Below, piece after piece: positions 58,852-64,000 of a DNA stretch of 64,000 bases. The number at the start of each line of letters is the position of its first letter. The first letter of the stretch is position 1. The translations under genes and the position numbers were made by a program. Source of the DNA: JANRKF01 sp964518725 (GTDB taxonomy: Bacteria > Pseudomonadota > Alphaproteobacteria > Rickettsiales > SXRF01); assembly GCA_964518725.1 (NCBI GenBank), contig CAZFKP010000008.1, forward strand, positions 1 through 64,000. Reading direction: 5' to 3'. The notes below the pieces were generated by a model, which was given only the letters and a program-made list of their open reading frames with translations, was not told the origin of the DNA and ran no database searches.

Positions 58852-59636
58852 CACTCTCCATCGCCACATGGAATGTCAATTCCGTTCGCAGCCGCCTGCC
58901 GCATCTGCTGGATTGGCTCAAGGAAGACGCGCCGGATATCGTGCTGCTGCAGGAGCTCAAATGCATGGACGAGCAGTTCCCCCGCGAGGCGGTGGAGGAG
59001 CTGGGCTACAACATCGCCACCCATGGGCAAAAAACCTATAACGGCGTGGCCATCCTCTCCAAATTCCCGCTGGAGGATGTGGTACGCGGCATCCCCGGCT
59101 ATGACGACCCCGCCGCCCGCTACATCGAAGCGCTCGCCGCCACACCGCAGGGTGTCATCCGCGTCGCCAGCGTGTATGTGGTCAATGGCAGTGAAGTCGG
59201 CAGCGAGAAATATGCCTATAAACTGGCCTTCCTCGATAAATTTTGCACCCATATGCAAACACTGCGCGGCTACGATGAAATACTGGTGGTCGGCGGTGAT
59301 TATAACATCGCCCCCACCGACGCCGATGTGGCAAACCCGAAAGCATGGGTCGGCAGCGTGCTCACCAGCGACGAGGTGCGCACCGCGTTTCGCCGCCTGT
59401 TGAATCTTGGGTTATATGATGCGGGAGCAAACGAGCATCAACTTAGCTGGTGGGATTACCGCGCCGGTGCCTTCGCCAAAAATGACGGGCTGCGCATCGA
59501 CCATCTGCTGCTATCGCCGCAAGCAATGGATAAGCTATCCTCCTGCCATGTCGCTATCAAAACGCGTGCGCTGGAAAAGCCTTCGGATCATGCGCCGGTG
59601 GTGGGTACCTTACTGTATCCTGTCAATAACTTATAG
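58848..59636 (+). CDS. xthA: Exodeoxyribonuclease III
   Basis: This 262-residue endonuclease/exonuclease/phosphatase-fold protein has 'ATWNVNSVRSRL' (Asn7), 'VLLQELKC' (metal Glu), 'VGGDYNIAPTDADV' (Asp/Asn) and the catalytic 'EKPSDHAPV' near the end. It repairs AP sites and removes 3' blocking groups. Its last codons differ from the usual family ending: after 'DHAPVVG' come TLLYPVNNL and a stop, while a better family-like end (...DHAPVMGIFK) is found in a remnant 975 nt downstream. The present 3' end therefore seems to be a replacement brought by an insertion. Confidence 0.95.
   Translation: MTLSIATWNVNSVRSRLPHLLDWLKEDAPDIVLLQELKCMDEQFPREAVEELGYNIATHGQKTYNGVAILSKFPLEDVVRGIPGYDDPAARYIEALAATPQGVIRVASVYVVNGSEVGSEKYAYKLAFLDKFCTHMQTLRGYDEILVVGGDYNIAPTDADVANPKAWVGSVLTSDEVRTAFRRLLNLGLYDAGANEHQLSWWDYRAGAFAKNDGLRIDHLLLSPQAMDKLSSCHVAIKTRALEKPSDHAPVVGTLLYPVNNL
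59543..59605 (+). repeat. xthA 3'-end repeat, proximal copy
   Basis: This 63-nt segment starting CTGCCATGTCG and covering the SDHAPV codons is repeated at 60518-60580 with no gaps, offset exactly 975 nt, with about eight or nine differences. It forms the current end of xthA. Confidence 0.85.
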
Positions 59637-59710
59637 TTTATCAACAAAGATATGGTTGACATGGATTAATTAATAAAGCACGATTTCAATCCCAATCTGA
59701 GAAGAACACC

Positions 59711-60515
59711 ATGCAATACCATGAAAGAATCTGTAGCCGCATTGATGTGGACGAAAAAAGTGTTTTGGCATTAGAAGATATTGCCAACCCAGACGAGCCA
59801 AATAAAGCCGATCTCAAGCTTGCCTTGATCACGCTATTTGAATCGGCGGGTATTATGTATAATGTACATGGTGTCTATGGAGAGATGGAATTTGCGTTCT
59901 CCCCCCCTATCTTCCAAAAGATCAACAACCTCCTGCCATATTTAACATTGAAATAAATGCGACAAGCATCCATTCAAAAACGGGAACTATTAAATTACAC
60001 TTCTTACCTCAATCCGCGCTTGACGCGGCAAAAATAAAAAAGCTTGAAGAATATATCGAAGCCATTAAATCGCTTGATCCATGTTTCCAGACCCCTATTA
60101 TCAGAGAGTATTATGGTGCCCCCCCTCCGGCCAAAATAATATTATATTAGGCGATCCCGAGCCACATTATACTGCGGCAGCAATTGAAATTGAACTGCCA
60201 ATGATCCCTTACGAGGAAGTGCTGCAGCATCCCGGATTTATTAAAGGCAGCAATGATCGTAAAATCAGAGAACTAAACAGTGAATTAGATGAGCAAGCAA
60301 ACAAACTGAAGACTCTCCTGGGTAAAATGATAAAAACCCGTCAGTTAATTGCAGAACTGCAAGGCGGCATAGGAGATACTAACCCAAAATTCCCAATCAA
60401 TGCTCTCTCTTCTATTGAAACGACGCTTGGTGCCCTGCTAGGAGCTGGGCATCCAAAAGTTATCGAAGTTCTTAGATCTTTTGGCGCTCTCAACGCCTCT
60501 CCAGAGAAGCGGTAA
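59711..60515 (+). pseudogene. Unknown gene in three frames joined at two identical C7 frameshift sites
   Basis: The frame from the ATG at 59711 stops at 59956 (81 codons), but switching by -1 at the C7 run 59901-59907 opens a middle frame, which runs through 'IEINATSIHSKTGTIKLHF' and 'KIKKLEEYIEAIKSLDP'. A second -1 switch at the C7 run 60119-60125 leads into the third frame ending at 60515 ('NDRKIRELNSELDEQANKLK', 'TTLGALLGAGHPKVIEVLRS'). Both sites read C-CCC-CCT in the incoming frame. With both shifts the product is 268 residues and the length is an exact codon multiple. It has a predicted coiled coil near residue 180-215. No family recognised. It may be broken, mis-sequenced at homopolymers, or use programmed frameshifting. 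A+T-rich and inside the xthA-end duplication. Confidence 0.7.
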
Positions 60516-60517
60516 TA

Positions 60518-60593
60518 CTGCCATGTCGAGATGAAATTGCGAGCGCTGGAAAAACCTTCGGATCATGCGCCGGTGATGGGCATTTTCAAATGA
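60518..60593 (+). pseudogene. Displaced xthA 3' end
   Basis: This fragment, read in frame, gives CHVEMKLRALEKPSDHAPV followed by MGIFK and a stop. It matches the last 20 or so codons of xthA and ends more like the family than the intact gene does. It has no start of its own and is probably the original end of xthA cut off by the insertion. Confidence 0.8.
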
Positions 60594-60594
60594 T

Positions 60595-60691
60595 GTCATC
60601 GCGAGGCGGCGTAAGCCGACGTGGCGATCCATCTTATCTTTGCACGTCAGCAGGTCATAAAGATGGATTGCCGCGCTGCGCTCGCAATGAC
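60595..60691. repeat. Palindromic repeat element, copy 2
   Basis: This 97-bp palindrome begins GTCATCGCGAGG and ends GCTCGCAATGAC, with GGCGATCCATCTTA and AAGATGGATTGCCG inner arms. It starts 1 nt after the stop of the displaced xthA end and ends 2 nt before the rnhA stop (opposite strand). It is the same family as 29260-29333, which also follows directly on a stop codon. Confidence 0.9.
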
Positions 60692-60693
60692 AG

Positions 60694-61125
60694 TCAACGC
60701 CGAATCGCCGCAACCGCGAGCGCATCAGCGCGTTCATTCTCCGGGTGGCCGTCATGGCCGCGCACCCAGTTCCAGCGCACCTCATGGCGCGATACTTCTT
60801 CTTCCAGCGCCTGCCATAAATCAACGTTTTTCACCGGTTTCTTATCCGCCGTTTTCCAGCCGCGTGCTTTCCAATTCGGCAGCCACTCGGTCATCCCCTG
60901 AATCACATATTTGCTATCGGTGGTGATGTTGGCAATGCACGGCGTTTTCAACGAACGCAGCGCCTCGATCACCGCCATCATCTCCATGCGGTTATTGGTG
61001 GTGTCGGCCTCACCGCCGGAAATTTCTTTCTCGGTCTTTCCATAGCGCAGCACCGCGCCCCAGCCGCCCGGGCCGGGATTGCCGCTGCATGCGCCGTCAG
61101 TATAAATCTCCACGGATTTTTTCAT
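60694..61125 (-). CDS. rnhA: Ribonuclease HI
   Basis: This 143-residue protein has the RNase H catalytic residues in their usual order: Asp10 in 'YTDGACSGNPGPGGWGAVL', Glu near 48 in 'NNRMEMMAVIEAL', Asp near 70 in 'TTDSKYV' and Asp near 134 in 'NERADALA', plus the His of 'VRGHDGHPEN'. The basic handle 'WLPNWKARGWKTADKKPVKN' is kept. It cleaves RNA in RNA-DNA hybrids. It overlaps the upstream thrB by 4 nt (ATGA), a pairing common in alphaproteobacteria. Confidence 0.97.
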   Translation of the reverse strand: MKKSVEIYTDGACSGNPGPGGWGAVLRYGKTEKEISGGEADTTNNRMEMMAVIEALRSLKTPCIANITTDSKYVIQGMTEWLPNWKARGWKTADKKPVKNVDLWQALEEEVSRHEVRWNWVRGHDGHPENERADALAVAAIRR

Positions 61126-62078
61126 GCCATGCCCGACTGAAAAAATTGCAGTTTGGCGAGATATTCCAGCGGATCCTTCGGCGTGATATCTGCACCTTCC
61201 GCCGGGAAGAGCGCATCCTGCGACCGGGTGAGCAAGAACCTGAGCGCCGCGCCGCGCAGCAACAGCGGGAACGCCGCTTCCTCTTCGGGCGCCATGGGCC
61301 GCACATCATTATACGCCGCCATCAGCGCCTGCACACGCTCCGGCACCAGCCGGCAGCGCTCATCGAAACACCACGCATTGACACAGATCGCAAGATCATA
61401 CGCCCACATATCATGGCAGGAAAAATAAAAATCAATCACCCCGGATAGCAGCGGTGGCTTGCCAAACCGTTTGGTAAAGAACACGTTGTCGGGAAATAAA
61501 TCGGCGTGGATCGGCCCGCTTGGAAGATTCTGCGGCCAGTGCTCGCTCAAATAGTTATATTCTTCGCTGACGATTGTCTTAAGCCCCGGCGCAATCTCAT
61601 CCAGGCATTCGGAGGTGGCATCGATCATCGACTCCCATCCCGCAAGCGACAGGCCGTTGGCACGCGCATGCGGAAACCCCATGCCGGTAATGTGCATGTT
61701 TGCCGCAAGCGCACCGAGTGCCGCCGTATGCTGCGGTGTGATTTTCTCCCCCCCCTCACCGTCGAGAAAACTGACCAGGATCGCCGGGCGCTCTTTAAGT
61801 GCTGCCAGCGTCCGCCCATCCTTCATGACGATGGGACGCGGGCAATCAATCCCACGCGCTGCCCACCACTGCATGAGCGCCACGAAATACGGCAAATCCT
61901 CCAGCGTGAAACGCTTTTCAAACAGGGTCAGGATGTATTTTGCACCCACCGTGTGAATCAGGTAATTGGTGTTGGTGACGCCGGAGGTGATGCCTTCAAA
62001 TGACACCAGCTGACCCAGCTCATAATGCGACAGGAACTGCGCGATGTCGTCGTGCGAAAGATGGGTATAAACCGCCAT
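61122..62078 (-). CDS. thrB: Homoserine kinase (ThrB2, aminoglycoside-phosphotransferase fold)
   Basis: This encodes 318 residues from the ATG at 62078 (MAVYTHLSHDDIAQFL). The frame continues 16 codons upstream, but those overlap the preceding gene. The kinase-like motifs are 'HADLFPDNVFF' (catalytic loop, Asp) and 'GVIDFYFSCHDMWAYDLA' (metal-binding Asp). This type of homoserine kinase is the usual one in alphaproteobacteria. It makes O-phosphohomoserine for threonine synthesis. It is coupled to rnhA downstream and starts 1 nt after the small exported protein gene upstream. Confidence 0.93.
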   Translation of the reverse strand: MAVYTHLSHDDIAQFLSHYELGQLVSFEGITSGVTNTNYLIHTVGAKYILTLFEKRFTLEDLPYFVALMQWWAARGIDCPRPIVMKDGRTLAALKERPAILVSFLDGEGGEKITPQHTAALGALAANMHITGMGFPHARANGLSLAGWESMIDATSECLDEIAPGLKTIVSEEYNYLSEHWPQNLPSGPIHADLFPDNVFFTKRFGKPPLLSGVIDFYFSCHDMWAYDLAICVNAWCFDERCRLVPERVQALMAAYNDVRPMAPEEEAAFPLLLRGAALRFLLTRSQDALFPAEGADITPKDPLEYLAKLQFFQSGMA

Positions 62079-62079
62079 A

Positions 62080-62415
62080 TCAGTAATATTTTCCGTCTGG
62101 CGGAATCGCGCACAGCCGGTTGACACATCGTGCCACCGGCGCGTTTGCGGGCGGTGGCGGCCACTTACATTCCAGCTTCACCGTAGCCGAAATATCGCTC
62201 ACCTGTTTCTGGGATGCCTTATTCACCGGCCGCCAGCGGCAAAGCGACAACACCGCCGTGCACTCACCGTCGCCGCTACATGCGCGGTATTCGGCTTTGA
62301 TATTGGCGGTGCCATCCTCGAAAATAGCCTCTTTGACATCATCCACCAGACCAGCAAGGACGGGTTGCGCCAGGCCGGACATTATCAACAGAAAAAGAAC
62401 GATGCGATATTTCAT
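62080..62415 (-). CDS. Small exported Cys-containing protein
   Basis: This encodes 111 residues with a signal peptide (MKYRIVLFLLIMSGLAQPVLA, cleavage near residue 21). The mature part has six Cys ('YRACSGDGECTAVLSLCRW', 'LECKWPPPP', 'ARCVNRLCAIPP'), probably in three disulfides. No family recognised. It lies between an unknown gene upstream and thrB, 1 nt from the latter, and the genes around appear to form one minus-strand transcript starting at or before sdhB. Confidence 0.7.
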   Translation of the reverse strand: MKYRIVLFLLIMSGLAQPVLAGLVDDVKEAIFEDGTANIKAEYRACSGDGECTAVLSLCRWRPVNKASQKQVSDISATVKLECKWPPPPANAPVARCVNRLCAIPPDGKYY

Positions 62416-62423
62416 AAATCTAT

Positions 62424-62804
62424 TTATTGACGGGAAAAATCGGCACGCGGCGCCCCACCCAACGCAGCTTCAACCGCCGTGGCTTGCGTCGGCACACACG
62501 CTTTTACACGAGTGCAAACCACATCCGCCGCGGGTTTATCAAGTTTGTGATCGTCGCCCAAACTAAACGTCGCCGACAAATTGCCCGCCGTACTCTTAAA
62601 CATCGTCATGCGGGGATAATCTGTACGCAGCGCTCCAACAACGGCATCAAAAAAACCATCCAGGCGTGTTTTTGGATGTTGTTGCGAGGTGCTGATGGTA
62701 AACTCACCGGCCGCCGACGGCACCCAGCGAAACGTGACCCGCTCGTTGTTAACAGTGAACGTTTCAATCGACGTTGTTTTCGTACCTCCCCCGTACGCTC
62801 CCAT
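62424..62804 (-). CDS. Hypothetical protein following sdhB
   Basis: This encodes 126 residues starting 2 nt after the sdhB stop. It has a Gly/Thr-rich N-terminus without signal peptide, a beta-rich first half ('ERVTFRWVPSAAGEFTISTS') and a second half with two Cys ('DVVCTRVKACVPTQ'). No domain recognised. A start further upstream is not possible in frame without entering sdhB. Short distance to sdhB and to the exported-protein gene suggests one transcript. Confidence 0.6.
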   Translation of the reverse strand: MGAYGGGTKTTSIETFTVNNERVTFRWVPSAAGEFTISTSQQHPKTRLDGFFDAVVGALRTDYPRMTMFKSTAGNLSATFSLGDDHKLDKPAADVVCTRVKACVPTQATAVEAALGGAPRADFSRQ

Positions 62805-62806
62805 GA

Positions 62807-63607
62807 CTATACCACCCGCTCAACGAGCATTTTCTTAATCTCACCGATCGCCTTCGCAGGGTTCAAGCCTTTCGGGCAGGTTTTGGCACAGTTCATAATA
62901 GTGTGGCAGCGATAGAGCTTGAACGGATCGTCGAGCGCATCGAGGCGTTCCCCGGTCATTTCATCACGGGAATCAATGATCCAGCGATAGGCATGCAACA
63001 AAATTGCAGGGCCCAGGTACCGGTCGGAATTCCACCAGTAGCTCGGGCACGACGTCGAGCAGCAGGCGCACAGGATGCATTCATACAGCCCATCAAGTTT
63101 AGCACGATCCTCTGGCGATTGCAGGCGCTCCTGGTTGGCAGGCGCCACCGTCGTCGTCTGCATCCACGGCTTGATCGATTCATATTGCGCGTAAAAATGC
63201 GTCATGTCCGGCACAAGATCCTTCACCACCTTCATGTGCGGCAACGGATAGATATTCACTTCACCCGACACATCCTCAATTGGCTTGATGCAGGCAAGCG
63301 TGTTGGTGCCATCAATGTTCATCGCGCAGGAGCCGCAAATACCCTCGCGGCAGGAACGACGGAAGGTGAGCGTCGAATCGACCTCATCCTTAATTTTAAT
63401 GAGCGCATCAAGCACCATCGGCGCGCAATTATCCATGTCGATTTCATACGTATCCATACGCGGATTTTTCGGCACGCCTTTGTCATCTACCTCCTCCGGG
63501 TTCCAGCGGTAGATATTGAATTTCTTTTTGTTCTTTACACCGGCAGCCGCCGGGAACTTCTGGCCTTTGCCAACTTTGGAATTTGCGGGGAGTCTCAGTT
63601 CAGCCAT
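62807..63607 (-). CDS. sdhB: Succinate dehydrogenase iron-sulfur subunit
   Basis: This 266-residue protein holds the three cluster-binding sets: [2Fe-2S] in 'SCREGICGSCAMNIDG' and a distal Cys in 'NTLACI', [4Fe-4S] in 'CILCACCSTSCP', and [3Fe-4S] in 'CHTIMNCAKTCPKGLNP'. Family length. SdhB passes electrons from the SdhA flavoprotein to ubiquinone at the inner membrane. sdhA is normally upstream; here the M48 peptidase gene is directly upstream on the same strand (9-nt gap), so sdhA is separated or elsewhere. Confidence 0.97.
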   Translation of the reverse strand: MAELRLPANSKVGKGQKFPAAAGVKNKKKFNIYRWNPEEVDDKGVPKNPRMDTYEIDMDNCAPMVLDALIKIKDEVDSTLTFRRSCREGICGSCAMNIDGTNTLACIKPIEDVSGEVNIYPLPHMKVVKDLVPDMTHFYAQYESIKPWMQTTTVAPANQERLQSPEDRAKLDGLYECILCACCSTSCPSYWWNSDRYLGPAILLHAYRWIIDSRDEMTGERLDALDDPFKLYRCHTIMNCAKTCPKGLNPAKAIGEIKKMLVERVV

Positions 63608-63615
63608 AAGAATAC

Positions 63616-64000
63616 TTACTGTTGGGGTTGGAATTCAGGAATAAGAGGCAGTCGGTGATGCCGTTTATAGTTGATTTCGGTTACGGTTTTATTAAGGGCG
63701 ATAAAACGCTCCGGGTTCGAGGGGTGAGTCCGTCCGCCGTAGATGCCATCCGGATCTTGCACCGAAAAGCGCCGCCAGAAATACGGTGTGTTGCTGATAT
63801 CATACCCGGCAGCCGCCATGATGTACAGCCCGACATAATCTGCTTCGGCCTCAAAACCACGCGAGTAACGCAGCACTCCGGCCTCTGCACCAAGTTGGGA
63901 AAATTGCCCTCGCGTATCCACCCCCTGCGACGCCGCCAGCGCATCAGCCAGCAACCCGACCACGCCGCCCGCCATGGCATTACTGGTCGCCGCATCCGGA
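63616..64000 (-). CDS. M48-family metallopeptidase, C-terminal part
   Basis: Only the last 128 or so codons are in the window; the frame is open to the edge. The third zinc-ligand region 'RGFEAEADYVGLYIMAAAGY' and the C-terminal 'GRTHPSNPERFIAL' match M48 peptidases of the YggG/LoiP and BepA type. The HExxH motif would lie beyond the window. Such enzymes degrade or check envelope proteins. An internal ATG at 63975 is not the start, since family sequence continues upstream of it. Confidence 0.85.
   Translation of the reverse strand, partial: PDAATSNAMAGGVVGLLADALAASQGVDTRGQFSQLGAEAGVLRYSRGFEAEADYVGLYIMAAAGYDISNTPYFWRRFSVQDPDGIYGGRTHPSNPERFIALNKTVTEINYKRHHRLPLIPEFQPQQ

Noticed and set aside
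60438..60824. Minus-strand frame of 128 codons
   Set aside because: It overlaps rnhA in another frame and reads through the palindromic repeat.
1..64000. CRISPR array, rRNA or tRNA genes
   Set aside because: No regularly spaced short direct repeats, rRNA-like sequence or tRNA cloverleaf was recognised by eye; a dedicated tRNA and Rfam scan would be needed to exclude short RNAs.

Overview
The window reads as a chromosomal segment of an alphaproteobacterium with mid-range GC. Several features point towards the Rickettsiales or a deep relative: a virB3-virB4-virB6-virB6-virB6 cluster of the kind typical of the rickettsial rvh type IV secretion system, a class I lysyl-tRNA synthetase, a lone ccmC, and palindromic repeats resembling rickettsial palindromic elements. 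However, it also carries genes that obligate intracellular Rickettsiales usually lack (glnE, pstCAB, argH-lysA, thrB, a photolyase, dadA), so a free-living or early-branching lineage is more likely than a reduced endosymbiont. The taxonomic placement is inference.

Layout. 1-9.4 kb: T4SS inner-membrane genes on the minus strand ending in a DUF3971/AsmA-like gene cut by the window edge. 9.7-13.6 kb: a small membrane protein, a D-amino-acid dehydrogenase-PAP2 phosphatase-hydrolase operon and a convergent class IV aminotransferase. 13.7-20.9 kb: a secreted Cys-rich modular protein, ccmC, fdxA-glnE-bcp and small unknown genes. 21-24.3 kb: a pseudopilin, an iron-storage pair (bfd-bfr) behind a Fur-like palindrome, a cyclophilin and queA. 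24.3-32 kb: tlpA-pstCAB, facing argH-lipoprotein-lysA and two envelope proteins. 32-41.3 kb: a HAD phosphatase, lysS and a gene of about 6.9 kb that fuses five GT60-like (Skp1-GlcNAc-transferase-like) domains, a redoxin-like domain and two 2-oxoglutarate/Fe(II) oxygenase domains, with a sulfotransferase gene diverging from it. 42-53.2 kb: photolyase, then the alphaproteobacterial housekeeping run (in transcription order argS-SPOR-nagZ-tatABC-serS-surE-pcm-nlpD), interrupted by an intervening-sequence-protein gene, an unknown gene and repeats. 53.3-60.7 kb: accessory region with a lipoprotein, a repeat-rich 700-bp gap, dgt, erpA, an ECF-like sigma factor, and xthA whose 3' end is duplicated around a roughly 0.9-kb insert carrying a gene with two identical C7 frameshift sites. 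60.7-64 kb: rnhA, thrB, small proteins, sdhB and the end of an M48 peptidase.

The most unusual content is the giant hydroxylase-glycosyltransferase fusion, followed by the xthA-end duplication with its doubly frameshifted cargo and the families of short palindromic repeats, one of which forms the N-terminus of a lipoprotein gene. No rRNA, tRNA or CRISPR array was recognised.
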